Of a stretch of 17,789 bases of DNA, positions 7,618 to 15,912 are shown piece after piece; within the stretch, counting starts at the first letter, position 1; each line of letters starts with the position of its first letter. The position numbers were made by a program, and so were the translations under genes. The DNA is from Bacteroidia bacterium (GTDB lineage Bacteria; Bacteroidota; Bacteroidia; Bacteroidales; Prolixibacteraceae), in NCBI GenBank assembly GCA_025358395.1, contig JANYJT010000070.1, positions 1-17,789 on the forward strand, in the 5' to 3' direction. Below the pieces are notes generated by a model that did not search any database, was not told where the DNA came from, and saw only the letters and a list, made by a program, of their open reading frames with translations.

Positions 7618-10524
7618 CTAGATCCCTTTAAAGTTGACGGAAAGAATGAATTCTGACGAAAGTTGTTTTGATTCGATCAGGAATGATTCTCTTATGCCAA
7701 TTTTGAATGGAGCAATAAATCTGAGGAAATGACATTCTGTTAATAGCTCAGCTCCTGTTGAACTGAAAGTTTTATTTATTGTATTCGTAGTTTGATGAAT
7801 AGGAATGGTTATTTGTGCATAATCATAATGAAGCCTTAATGTAATGCGCTTTAAATAGTAAAGATGCCAAATGTGCCAGTCAGGAGACATTACAGGGAAT
7901 ACATAATCACTTTTAAATGTAAAAAGACTATTGTTATCGATGTTTGAATAACCTCTGGGATAATAGATTAAGTCGTTGAAATAAGAATTAGATGATACTT
8001 TCTTTTGGAAGCCGGTATAAATTCTAATCCCATGGTTATTAAGTAACCCTGGGAAATACAAAGTTGCTTCTGCCGATGATATGGTTCCCAGTCTTCTGTC
8101 TCCAATTGGTGTATGCCTAAATTGCAAGTCTATCGCCTGGCCCCATTTCGGTTGTACGTCCCGCAGACTCTGCTGTCTTAGGTTATGAGCATAAAGTCGA
8201 TAGGTGAATGGAATATAACTCCCCCTGAAAATAACTGCCGGAGTTGAAGGATCTTGCCAATTGTGCGAGTACCCTATTTGTACCTCAGGAACAACCATCC
8301 GATAGTCTCTTCCGTGAGAAAAATTAAAAGGAACTGCCGCATCCATATGCAGATTCATGACACTTTGTGTATATGGAACAGAAACTGTATCCTGACCAAT
8401 TAAAACGTTATTTGCATTGTAATGCTTGTTGATCCGGTAATATGCATACTTTTCCTTTCCATAATCACCATAAAGCCGCAAAATAGGATACCATCCGCTG
8501 TATTCGAATTTTCCGACCCACTTTCCGGTTTGATTTACAGATGAATAATCATACCCGATTTGAGTTACAGCGGTGGTAAGTTTATTTTGTGATATGATAG
8601 AAAACCCAGTGTTTATAATGGTTTGATCAGGGTCAACATATACCGGAGACCAACTGTGTATGTTGAAAAGGTTCTTTATCTTAACGTATTTCTTGCTAAT
8701 GTAACTGCTGGTATCCAGACTTGAAAAATCAATAGCTCCATTTTCTTGTTGAGCTAATTTATTGGACAAAGTATCTTGAAACCAAGGTTTATTGCCTATC
8801 TCCTCCCAATCTGCCCGGTAATTTTTCTTACGCGCTATTTTAAAGCCAAATGCCGAATAATCTGAATAAAGCAAGATAGAACCATCTTCAGAACCCTGGA
8901 GGTCTTTCAATCCATATTTTGCTTCAACAACACGATAAACCTTCTTCGTATTGAGGTCAAGAGCATATCCTTGTAATTTACCTTCTTGATTAGCGGTATA
9001 ATAAATAAAGTTGTTCTTTTCAAAAGGTTTTTTAATCTCGCCGAAGACCGGATCGGTTAAAATGTCTCTTTTACCGTCATTAAGTCTGATTCTTACAATT
9101 GATTTTCCATTTTCATCGAGTTCAACGGCATAGATATATTCAAGATCAGAAGACCATGATGGAGTCAAAAAAAGGTGGTTATTTTCAGTCTTAAATTCTT
9201 TATATATTTGATTATCAGATATATTTAAAAGAACAATAGAACAATGATTAAGGTCATCAAATTTGACAGCTGACACCCATTTCCCGTTTGGCGACATCAT
9301 CGGAGCAAAAAGCTTGTCATTGAATACCTTCTCCACAAGGACTCCACTTTGAATATCCAAAATTCGAAGCAATGATTTATCTCGGTGCGTCCATCTCTTG
9401 TCAGGTTGTGTTTCAATCCAACTAATCTTCCCATTTGCGTAGCTCACCGATTCATCCAGTATCTGTCCTGGAGTAAAGATCCTATTCTCGTGTTGCTCTT
9501 TATCAATTTTAACAAACTCCTGAATTTGGCCAAGGGAGGTTTTAAGCGCGATATAAGTAGAATCATTGACAAAATTGGCATACCTGTAACTTATATATTC
9601 TTTTGAAGGTTTTACAACATTTGTTCCAAATAACTTACTATTTAGTGAAGTATTAAACTGAAAAGGTTTGGATTGTTTCAGATTATTCATGATTTCGAGA
9701 TAGAACTGGTCCTGGGTCTTGCCTGTGGCTAGTCTTAAACCTTTGGAAAGAGAATTCAACCCCAAAGGATTTCTTGCAATATAATGCAGCACTTTGCCCC
9801 AAACCTCTCCCCCATTTTGATTCCTAATATTTGAAATCATTTGATATCCAAGTTGATAATAATCCGGAATATAATCTTTATAAGATCCCAGATACGCTTT
9901 ATCAAAACTGTAAATTCCCTTCTTGTCGACTTGAGCTTTCAATTCCATTGTGAATGATGACAACCTTCCCCTTCCCGACTTACTTAAAGCAGTCTCAGCA
10001 ACAACAGCATCCCCCTCCAAAAACCAAAAGGGCAAATATGCACCCATAACAATTGAGGCCGCCTGCTCTCCCAATAGTATTTTGAAAATAGCAGGCATTT
10101 CCGATTCTATCTTGTCAATTTGAACATGATGTCGGAGTTCATGAATGGCCAATTGTTCTATCCAATCCTGCGAATAAATCTCTTGCCCCGGTGTCGGAAA
10201 AAGTTCGATTCTGGAAGGGGACCACGCCACGAATCCATTCGATTTGCTGGACTTGGTATGTAATATGACTGAGATATTTTTCGGCTGATGTTGAAGTGTA
10301 ACCCCGGAATAACTGTATACTTTTTCAAATATTCTTGCAACTCTTTGTGCTTCAGTCTCATAATCCGACGGATAGATAATCTGAAAATGTGGGGAATGTA
10401 TCTGACGCCAGTTAATGCTTCCAGGGTCTTGACCGGCAGAAAAATATTGGGCACTACAATAAAAGGGTGTAAACAGGATTAGGATAAGGAGGTATCTGAA
10501 TTTCAAACTTGAGCGAGTTTTCAA
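7618..10524 (-). CDS. Exported zincin-protease / propeller / probable outer-membrane barrel protein
   Basis: This is a 968-residue exported protein. A signal peptide (MKTRSSLKFRYLLILILFTPF, cleavage probably after CSA, residue 25) is followed by a gluzincin-type peptidase domain (about 35-290) with the zinc motif HELRH (H128, E129, H132) and a downstream WFLEGDA whose E170 is the likely third zinc ligand. The middle (about 300-600) has repeated WSPNGKW-like and YSDYSAFG-like strands, as in TolB-type beta-propellers. The last 340 residues are rich in alternating aromatic strands (GYDYSSVNQTGKW, LRLYGDYGKEKYAYYR) and look like an outer-membrane beta-barrel. The intact zinc site suggests an active protease, possibly tethered to the outer membrane. 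The gene is 21 bases behind the Xaa-Pro aminopeptidase gene. The substrate is unknown, and the propeller and barrel assignments come from strand pattern only. Confidence 0.85.
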   Translation of the reverse strand: MKTRSSLKFRYLLILILFTPFYCSAQYFSAGQDPGSINWRQIHSPHFQIIYPSDYETEAQRVARIFEKVYSYSGVTLQHQPKNISVILHTKSSKSNGFVAWSPSRIELFPTPGQEIYSQDWIEQLAIHELRHHVQIDKIESEMPAIFKILLGEQAASIVMGAYLPFWFLEGDAVVAETALSKSGRGRLSSFTMELKAQVDKKGIYSFDKAYLGSYKDYIPDYYQLGYQMISNIRNQNGGEVWGKVLHYIARNPLGLNSLSKGLRLATGKTQDQFYLEIMNNLKQSKPFQFNTSLNSKLFGTNVVKPSKEYISYRYANFVNDSTYIALKTSLGQIQEFVKIDKEQHENRIFTPGQILDESVSYANGKISWIETQPDKRWTHRDKSLLRILDIQSGVLVEKVFNDKLFAPMMSPNGKWVSAVKFDDLNHCSIVLLNISDNQIYKEFKTENNHLFLTPSWSSDLEYIYAVELDENGKSIVRIRLNDGKRDILTDPVFGEIKKPFEKNNFIYYTANQEGKLQGYALDLNTKKVYRVVEAKYGLKDLQGSEDGSILLYSDYSAFGFKIARKKNYRADWEEIGNKPWFQDTLSNKLAQQENGAIDFSSLDTSSYISKKYVKIKNLFNIHSWSPVYVDPDQTIINTGFSIISQNKLTTAVTQIGYDYSSVNQTGKWVGKFEYSGWYPILRLYGDYGKEKYAYYRINKHYNANNVLIGQDTVSVPYTQSVMNLHMDAAVPFNFSHGRDYRMVVPEVQIGYSHNWQDPSTPAVIFRGSYIPFTYRLYAHNLRQQSLRDVQPKWGQAIDLQFRHTPIGDRRLGTISSAEATLYFPGLLNNHGIRIYTGFQKKVSSNSYFNDLIYYPRGYSNIDNNSLFTFKSDYVFPVMSPDWHIWHLYYLKRITLRLHYDYAQITIPIHQTTNTINKTFSSTGAELLTECHFLRFIAPFKIGIRESFLIESKQLSSEFILSVNFKGI

Positions 10525-10545
10525 TCTTTGATGTTTTATCTGCGT

Positions 10546-12327
10546 TTATTGAAGTGGAGCACACTGTGACTTAAGCCATCCCAGGACATTACCATCAGAT
10601 AATAGTGGTGAGATATTCTTGTATACGCATTCATGGTAATGGTTGATCCATTTTAGCTCATCTGAGTTTAGAAGATCAATTATTATAAGCTGCCGGTCAA
10701 GTGGGCAAAAAGAGACTGTATCAAAACAAAGAAATTCGCCAAATTCATTTGATGTTAACTTCTTGCATATCATGACATTTTCTATTCTAATTCCATATTG
10801 GCCCTCGCGGTAAATCCCGGGCTCATTTGATAAAAGATGTCCCTCCCTGATTGGTTCGTTGTTAAATTCAGCCCTGATACTCATTGGACCTTCGTGCACG
10901 GATAAAAAGCAGCCAATTCCATGTCCGGTACCATGTCCATAATTTATGGCTTTGTCCCACAGTGGTTTACGTGTAATTGCGTCCAGCGAATACCCTTTTG
11001 TCCCTACCGGAAAGACGGCAGTCGCCAGGGCAATATGAGCTTTGAGACAGGTAGTAAAATCCTTTTTTTGATTTTCAGTAGCTATCCCCAGGCACAACGT
11101 TCGTGTCAGATCTGTAGTTCCATCCGGATATTGCCCACCCGAGTCTAGTAGAAGCAAATTATCAGATTTTATCTCAACATTTGTCAGAATGGTTGCATGA
11201 TAATGAACAATGGCTCCATGAGGGCCATATCCCACGATGGGATGAAAGCTATCACCTTTGAACAACAGTTGTTTTCTTCTGAATTCGTTCAATTTTTGTC
11301 CTATTGAAATTTCTGTAATACTCTCTTTACCAATGTTCTGAAATAACCAGAAAAGAAAATTGGCCATGGCTGCCCCATCCTTAACATGTGCATTTTTGAT
11401 GTTAATTATCTCGCCAGGACTTTTTATAGCCTTCATCAGAGTAATCGGAGAAACGGATGGATTAACCTCATTGTTTGCTGTCAAGGATTTAGATATCTCA
11501 TAATTGGTACGAATTGCATCAACTTGAATGCATCTATGGGTTATTTGCTTGAGAAAAGGAACAAATTCTTCGTAAGGCCGGATGGAAATCCCATCATTTT
11601 CGAGGATATTCCCAAAGTCCATCGAAAGTTTGCCCGGATTGATAAAGAGCCATGCATTTTTCATATCCAGGTAACAGAAAGCCGTAACCAATGGAGTATA
11701 GGGTATTTCATCTCCACGGATATTCAAAATCCAGGCCACATCATCCAGCATTGAAACAACAATCGAATCCAAATTTCTTAAAAGCAGTTCATTTCGCAAC
11801 AATTTTAGCTTTTCAATTCTTGATTTTCCGGCAAATTCTAACGGATAATCGTAAGCAGGTTTTGAAGGAATCTCAGGCTGATCTATCCAAATCTTACTAA
11901 CCAGGTCTAAATCGTAGCAAAAAATGATACCCTTCGCAGCTAATTTGGCTGACAACTGATCTGCTTCAATAGTTGATATAGTTGATCCATCCAGTCCCAG
12001 TACCTTGCCGGGGTTTATATTGCCAAGTATCCATGAATCTACTGATATGGCGTTCGGAACCCTGTCTTTCATCAATTCAATGCCAGATCCTTTAAGCTCT
12101 TCCGCAGCCTGGATAAAGTAGCGAGTATCTGTCCATAAAAGCACTCTTTCTGAAGTTACCAGAACTTTGCCATAAGAACCGCTAAATCCAGAAATCCATT
12201 CTCTCGTTTTCCATCTATCGGGAGTGTTTTCGCTTAAATGGGGATCTGATCCCGTTATCAACCAGGCATCTATCTGATGTTCTTTCATCAGCATTCTTAA
12301 TCTCGCGATACGTGCTCCAATATCCAT
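10546..12327 (-). CDS. Xaa-Pro aminopeptidase, M24B family
   Basis: This 593-residue enzyme removes an N-terminal residue preceding proline. It has the three-domain layout of the long aminopeptidase P type: two creatinase-like N-terminal domains (about 1-140 and 160-295) and a C-terminal pita-bread catalytic domain (about 310-540), then a C-terminal extension. The two-metal ligands are all present: D395 (LLLLDSGGQY), D406 (TTDLTRT), H469 (GHGTGHGIG), E502 (NEPGIYREG) and E516 (GIRIENV). The histidine cluster GYGPHGAIVHYH (about 367-377) lines the active site. No signal peptide is visible, so it is cytoplasmic and probably helps recycle proline-containing peptides. It follows the NUDIX gene by 9 bases. 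Confidence 0.94.
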   Translation of the reverse strand: MDIGARIARLRMLMKEHQIDAWLITGSDPHLSENTPDRWKTREWISGFSGSYGKVLVTSERVLLWTDTRYFIQAAEELKGSGIELMKDRVPNAISVDSWILGNINPGKVLGLDGSTISTIEADQLSAKLAAKGIIFCYDLDLVSKIWIDQPEIPSKPAYDYPLEFAGKSRIEKLKLLRNELLLRNLDSIVVSMLDDVAWILNIRGDEIPYTPLVTAFCYLDMKNAWLFINPGKLSMDFGNILENDGISIRPYEEFVPFLKQITHRCIQVDAIRTNYEISKSLTANNEVNPSVSPITLMKAIKSPGEIINIKNAHVKDGAAMANFLFWLFQNIGKESITEISIGQKLNEFRRKQLLFKGDSFHPIVGYGPHGAIVHYHATILTNVEIKSDNLLLLDSGGQYPDGTTDLTRTLCLGIATENQKKDFTTCLKAHIALATAVFPVGTKGYSLDAITRKPLWDKAINYGHGTGHGIGCFLSVHEGPMSIRAEFNNEPIREGHLLSNEPGIYREGQYGIRIENVMICKKLTSNEFGEFLCFDTVSFCPLDRQLIIIDLLNSDELKWINHYHECVYKNISPLLSDGNVLGWLKSQCAPLQ

Positions 12328-12336
12328 TTTTGAGCG

Positions 12337-12879
12337 TTAAATATTATTGGAAATTCTGCTATTAATGTAATAATGAATAATTTGTCTCATACTATTCGCA
12401 CATAACTCATCCATATCAATTTTCTCCGGATGGATGAATTCCACTGTAGCAACGTCATCATCCGGTTTCAGTTGGTCGAAATTTTCAACTTTGCAGGAAA
12501 AAGCCAGATCTACTGTCGGAACAACCATGCCTGAAAATGGATACATGTTTGGAAAGGAGACGAGATAATCCATTTCAGTCACTTCCAGGTTTAACTCCTC
12601 CATTATTTCCCGATACACAGCTTCTTCTGCCGATTCTTCCGGTTCAACAAATCCGCCGGGAAGGTCTAGCATTCCTTTGTTGGGATCAAATGCCCTGCGT
12701 GTCAACAGAAGTTCACCTGAATCATTGAAAATCAGACATGCAACAGCAGCCGAATTATTGATATAATAGTTAAAATGGCAATCTTCGCACCAAAATGACC
12801 TCCCTTTATCCTTGCTTTTAAAAGCTATAGAGCTGCATCTGGGGCAAAAAGAAAAAATGGGATTGTCCACTTGAATCAT
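12337..12879 (-). CDS. NUDIX hydrolase with N-terminal zinc ribbon
   Basis: With the start at 12879 the product has 180 residues. An N-terminal zinc ribbon (FCPRCSS and WCEDCHF, C-x2-C twice) precedes a NUDIX domain. The NUDIX box is GGFVEPEESAEEAVYREIM followed by EELNL; its late glycine is replaced by asparagine. The SQPWPFPxS stretch that marks NADH pyrophosphatases is absent, with SFPNMYPFSG in that place. It therefore hydrolyses some nucleoside-diphosphate-linked compound, substrate unknown. The start was chosen because its ATG overlaps the stop of the upstream esterase gene as TAATG; an upstream in-frame ATG at 12930 would add 17 residues that lie inside that gene. The overlap suggests translational coupling. 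Confidence 0.9.
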   Translation of the reverse strand: MIQVDNPIFSFCPRCSSIAFKSKDKGRSFWCEDCHFNYYINNSAAVACLIFNDSGELLLTRRAFDPNKGMLDLPGGFVEPEESAEEAVYREIMEELNLEVTEMDYLVSFPNMYPFSGMVVPTVDLAFSCKVENFDQLKPDDDVATVEFIHPEKIDMDELCANSMRQIIHYYINSRISNNI

Positions 12880-13781
12880 TATTTTATGAATTTCATGGCT
12901 TTCATCCACTCGACAACCATCAAAGGCCATTGATCGTGCGCTTTGCCCGTTTTGCGCATGCCAAATCCATGCCCTCCCTCTTTAAAAATATGAAGTTCAG
13001 CAGGAACTCCTTCTCTTTTGAGTGCCATGTAGTATTCAATACTGTTGCGTGGTTTTACTCCTGTATCATCATCGGCTAAGGCGATAAATGCAGGAGGAGT
13101 CTGATTGTTCACCTGTAACTCATTACAAAATTTTTCAATAATTTTCCAATCATTCGTTTTTCCAATAAGATTTTCTCTTGAACCCATATGGCCCCACTCT
13201 TCTTTGAATGTTATTACCGGATAAAGCAGGATTGAAAAGTCTGGGCGGCAACTTAATTTGCCAACAGCTGTATTCGAATCATTACTACCTGAATCAAAGT
13301 GAGTTGAGAGAGTCGAAGCAAGGTGTCCGCCCGCCGAAAACCCTGCGATCCCCACCCTTTTTGGATCAATCAACCACTCTTCGGCGTGAAATCGAACCAA
13401 CCTCATGGCTTGTTGGGCATCCTGAAGGGGTAACTCAGAATGACCATATGGCAACCTGTATTTCAAGACAATACCGGCTATTCCATGGCTTTGAAGAAAT
13501 TCCGCCACTTCATACCCTTCATGGTCCATGGCTTCAATTCCATATCCCCCTCCCGGACAAATAACAACGGCAACACCTGTACTCTGTTCTTTTGGTGGAA
13601 GATAAATTGTTAAGGTTGGTTCTGATACATACCGAACCCTTCGTCCTTCGAATGTCTCTTCAGGTTTAGGGGAGACGACCGGGCCTGGTGTACCATCTGG
13701 CCAGAGTTTCATAATTGTTTGTGATTGAGCAAAATGAAAGGTCAACATAAAGAAAAGGATCAAATAAATATTCTTTTTCAC
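12879..13781 (-). CDS. Exported alpha/beta-hydrolase esterase (acetyl-esterase / BD-FAE-like)
   Basis: This 300-residue protein has a signal peptide (about residues 1-20, ending FAQSQ) and an alpha/beta-hydrolase fold. The oxyanion-hole region is ICPGGGYG (74-81), the nucleophile elbow GFSAGGH (S149), the acid lies in LADDDTGV (about 237-239), and the catalytic histidine is in EGGHGFGM (H271). The start after the signal peptide, with LWPDGTPG, matches the secreted esterases of Bacteroidota that remove acetyl or feruloyl groups from plant polysaccharides. No glycoside hydrolase or SusCD genes are nearby, so a carbohydrate role is only suggested. It is the first gene of the four-gene minus-strand run ending at 7618. 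Confidence 0.9.
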   Translation of the reverse strand: MKKNIYLILFFMLTFHFAQSQTIMKLWPDGTPGPVVSPKPEETFEGRRVRYVSEPTLTIYLPPKEQSTGVAVVICPGGGYGIEAMDHEGYEVAEFLQSHGIAGIVLKYRLPYGHSELPLQDAQQAMRLVRFHAEEWLIDPKRVGIAGFSAGGHLASTLSTHFDSGSNDSNTAVGKLSCRPDFSILLYPVITFKEEWGHMGSRENLIGKTNDWKIIEKFCNELQVNNQTPPAFIALADDDTGVKPRNSIEYYMALKREGVPAELHIFKEGGHGFGMRKTGKAHDQWPLMVVEWMKAMKFIK

Positions 13782-13925
13782 TGTGATAATTTTTGAGTTT
13801 TACTATCTTGCTAATAATGATTCATTCATCTGTCAATTGGATAAAAATAACCAATTATCTCAGTAAACTTCACAGAATGCCTGACAAAATAGGTATAAAT
13901 AATAATTTCCCCTATTTTTGCGACC

Positions 13926-14558
13926 ATGGATTTGAATTTGCTCTGGAAAGGAATTTTGACTGGAATGGCTGTATCCATACCATTGGGTCCGCTTGGAATA
14001 TTATGTATCCAAAGAACAGTCAACAAAAATTGGAAATCCGGTATTTTCTCAGGTTTGGGAATTGCAACAGCAGACACTACCTACGCATTTGTTGCCGGTT
14101 TCAGTTTGTCTATTATAATTGATTTTATCAGAACGTATGAACTTTACTTTAAATTGGTAGGACTTTTTGTCTTAATCCTTTTAGGTGTCTATATATTTAG
14201 ATCGAATCCAACGAAGCAAATACAAACATATAAAAGAAGGGGTTCTTCGCACCTGCAGGATTATCTTACTACCTTTCTCATAACTTTATCTAATCCACTG
14301 TCTATCTTTGTGTTTGTGGCAATTTTTACGGGTTATAGCATTGTCATGCGATTTTCTCAGCCCCTGGAAGCTTTGCAGACAATTGGGGGTATTTTTATCG
14401 GTAGTTCACTTTGGTGGATCCTGATCACCGGGTTTGCCGATCTTTTCAGACATAAATTTACAATTAATACCCTCTATTGGGCCAATCGGATTATTGGACT
14501 CGGTGTAATCATTATTGCTGTTGCTTTCTTTATTTATTTGCAATTTAAAGGGGTCTAA
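13926..14558 (+). CDS. LysE/RhtB-family amino-acid or metabolite exporter
   Basis: This 210-residue inner-membrane protein has about six hydrophobic segments (near residues 5-25, 40-65, 70-95, 118-140, 145-170 and 188-207). The N-terminal signature SIPLGPLGILCIQRTVNKNW is typical of LysE-type translocators, and the family length is about 200-215. Such proteins export amino acids or related small molecules. The substrate cannot be predicted from sequence. It is divergent from the esterase gene (144 bases between starts) and converges on the SDR gene with only 18 bases between stops and no terminator-like hairpin there. Confidence 0.88.
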   Translation: MDLNLLWKGILTGMAVSIPLGPLGILCIQRTVNKNWKSGIFSGLGIATADTTYAFVAGFSLSIIIDFIRTYELYFKLVGLFVLILLGVYIFRSNPTKQIQTYKRRGSSHLQDYLTTFLITLSNPLSIFVFVAIFTGYSIVMRFSQPLEALQTIGGIFIGSSLWWILITGFADLFRHKFTINTLYWANRIIGLGVIIIAVAFFIYLQFKGV

Positions 14559-14576
14559 GAAAGCTGGAACGGAGAA

Positions 14577-15407
14577 TTAGTTCGGATCAAAAGTTTTCTT
14601 TTTCAAAGGGGAATCGTGTTCTTTGGACATGTGGGAGAAGGTCAACCGATCCAGAAGCACTGGAAAAAATTTACCAAGAAAGACGGATAGTTTGCCTTCT
14701 TTAAACGTCAGGACAAGAGATCTTTCCCTTTTTTCGATCGCGTTAATGACGAGTTGAGCACATTCCTCAGCACGCATCATTTTATCCTCTTTTCTTGGCG
14801 TCCCTCCCTGAGGTTGTCCATTTGCGGTCAGTGCTGATTTTCTGATCTCAGAGGCAGTAAAACCTGGAGCGGCAACAAGTACATGCAGACCAGTGTACAA
14901 ATTTTCCAGTCGAATGGTATCCAAAAAACCTCTTACGGCAAATTTGGAGGCAGAATAAGCCGAGCGTGCAGGCAGGCCGACATGACCTGCCACAGATATA
15001 ATTCCTACCAAGGAACCTTTGGAATTGATCAGATGTGGAAGGGCATATTTTGTGCAGTAGACTGTGCCGTAAAAATTAACATCCATAACCTGTTTAAAAC
15101 TAGCCAAATCAATGTCTTCAAAAAGCGCACGCATGGATAATCCGGCATTGTTGATCAATACATCTATTTTTCCAAAATATTGAATAGTCATCTGGATCAG
15201 CTCTTTACATGCATGTTCGCTGGTAACGTCTGTTCGGGTTACCAATATTTGTGTGTTTACCAGTGATGCTTTAAGTTCTTCCAATCTATCGATTCTTCTG
15301 GCTGCCAGAGAAAGGGAAGCACCTCTTTTGGCATATTCGATAGCCAGTGCACGGCCTATACCTGAAGATGCTCCAGTTATAACAACGACTTTACCGTTCA
15401 TTGACAA
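14577..15407 (-). CDS. Short-chain dehydrogenase/reductase (classical SDR)
   Basis: The 276-residue protein is a classical SDR. The Rossmann glycine motif is TGASSGIG (11-18), NNAG stands at 86-89, and the catalytic tetrad is N111, S138, Y151, K155 (YSASK). A D at position 60 (RTDVT) is typical of the region near the cofactor adenine, while AARRIDRL suggests a preference for NADP(H). The C-terminal tail (about 235-276: LGKFFPVLLDRL then SHMSKEHDSP) is longer than in minimal SDRs and hydrophobic, resembling DHRS7B-like members, so loose membrane association is possible. The substrate is unknown. MSMNG and MNG are alternative starts two codons apart. Confidence 0.91.
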   Translation of the reverse strand: MSMNGKVVVITGASSGIGRALAIEYAKRGASLSLAARRIDRLEELKASLVNTQILVTRTDVTSEHACKELIQMTIQYFGKIDVLINNAGLSMRALFEDIDLASFKQVMDVNFYGTVYCTKYALPHLINSKGSLVGIISVAGHVGLPARSAYSASKFAVRGFLDTIRLENLYTGLHVLVAAPGFTASEIRKSALTANGQPQGGTPRKEDKMMRAEECAQLVINAIEKRERSLVLTFKEGKLSVFLGKFFPVLLDRLTFSHMSKEHDSPLKKKTFDPN

Positions 15408-15566
15408 TTAGTTAATTACATAATTATAACATTACGACCGAATGCTTACAACAAAAATAGTGCTTTTTGCCGGATATAAATATGATGTTGATCAATTTAT
15501 GTATATATCTGATATATAGATAATTAATATAAATATTTTCACTAAAATGATTTTTTTATAACAGTA

Positions 15567-15597
15567 TTGGGTGATTATAAAAAATGGGTTATCTTTG
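15567..15597 (+). promoter_or_regulatory. Promoter of tRNA-Lys, Bacteroidota type
   Basis: A -33 TTG (15567-15569) is followed after 20 bases by TATCTTTG (15590-15597), a full match to TAnnTTTG. Transcription would start near 15603, about 30 bases before the mature tRNA. The stretch upstream (about 15470-15566) is very AT-rich, as seen before strong stable-RNA promoters. Confidence 0.75.
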
Positions 15598-15602
15598 CAG
15601 TG

Positions 15603-15619
15603 CCTTTGAAAAACAAAGG
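15603..15619 (+). repeat. Hairpin in the tRNA-Lys leader
   Basis: CCTTTG (15603-15608) and CAAAGG (15614-15619) pair perfectly around five A residues. The hairpin sits at the predicted transcript start and 12 bases before the mature tRNA 5' end, so it probably belongs to the precursor removed by RNase P. Confidence 0.5.
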
Positions 15620-15631
15620 AATATCAAGGAT

Positions 15632-15704
15632 GACTCAGTAGCTCAGCAGGTAGAGCACATCCCTTTTAAGGATGGGGTCCTGGGTTCGAGCCCCAGCTGG
15701 GTCA
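15632..15704 (+). tRNA. tRNA-Lys (anticodon TTT)
   Basis: A complete cloverleaf of 73 bases. The acceptor stem is GACTCAG with CTGGGTC (one T-G pair), the D arm GCTC/GAGC, the anticodon stem CATCC/GGATG (15658-15662 and 15670-15674) with loop CTTTTAA and anticodon TTT at 15665-15667, and the T arm CTGGG/CCCAG around TTCGAGC. The discriminator is A, and CCA is not encoded, as usual for Bacteroidota. It has its own promoter and terminator. Confidence 0.97.
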
Positions 15705-15707
15705 CGT

Positions 15708-15723
15708 ATTTTGATATCAAAAT
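15708..15723. repeat. 16-base perfect palindrome just after tRNA-Lys
   Basis: ATTTTGATATCAAAAT is a perfect palindrome beginning four bases past the tRNA 3' end. It may be part of the precursor 3' trailer or a protein site. It could also be a remnant of an attachment region for the adjacent element, for which there is no second copy in the window. Confidence 0.45.
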
Positions 15724-15730
15724 GAACTAA

Positions 15731-15765
15731 AAGCACTTAAATTCAATGATTTAAGTGCTTTTTTT
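15731..15765 (+). terminator. Rho-independent terminator of tRNA-Lys
   Basis: AAGCACTTAAAT (15731-15742) pairs perfectly with ATTTAAGTGCTT (15749-15760) around the loop TCAATG, followed by a T run to 15765. Two more A-T pairs can extend the base of the stem. Confidence 0.88.
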
Positions 15766-15819
15766 ATTGGGTCAAAAACCAAAAAAAAGCAATCAAAATC
15801 AAATTAGAAGGGACTATAT

Positions 15820-15854
15820 CGAGACCTATTTGAGAATTTTTAAAATAGGTCTCG
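15820..15854. repeat. 12-bp perfect inverted repeat between tRNA-Lys and the integrase remnant
   Basis: CGAGACCTATTT (15820-15831) and AAATAGGTCTCG (15843-15854) are perfect complements with an 11-base spacer. No T-run follows, so it is not a usual terminator. Its position between a tRNA gene and a tyrosine-integrase remnant fits a core attachment or accessory-binding region, but that is inference. No other copy was seen in the window. Confidence 0.5.
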
Positions 15855-15912
15855 CTAAATGATGTAACTCTCTGCATTTCAATTTATTTTGACTCGATTT
15901 GATGCTTGTAAA

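Noticed and set aside
13913..13920. TATTTTTG just before the LysE start as a promoter giving a leaderless mRNA
   Set aside because: The -7 box fits TAnnTTTG, but no -33 TTG is found 19-21 bases upstream, and the box is only five bases before the ATG.
13793..14122. 109-codon plus-strand frame overlapping the LysE gene start
   Set aside because: It runs in a different frame over the clearly conserved LysE N-terminus and has no coherent hydrophobic or motif pattern.
15453..15460. Minus-strand TATTTTTG upstream of the SDR gene as a promoter
   Set aside because: No matching -33 element at the right distance; the single box is not enough in AT-rich DNA.
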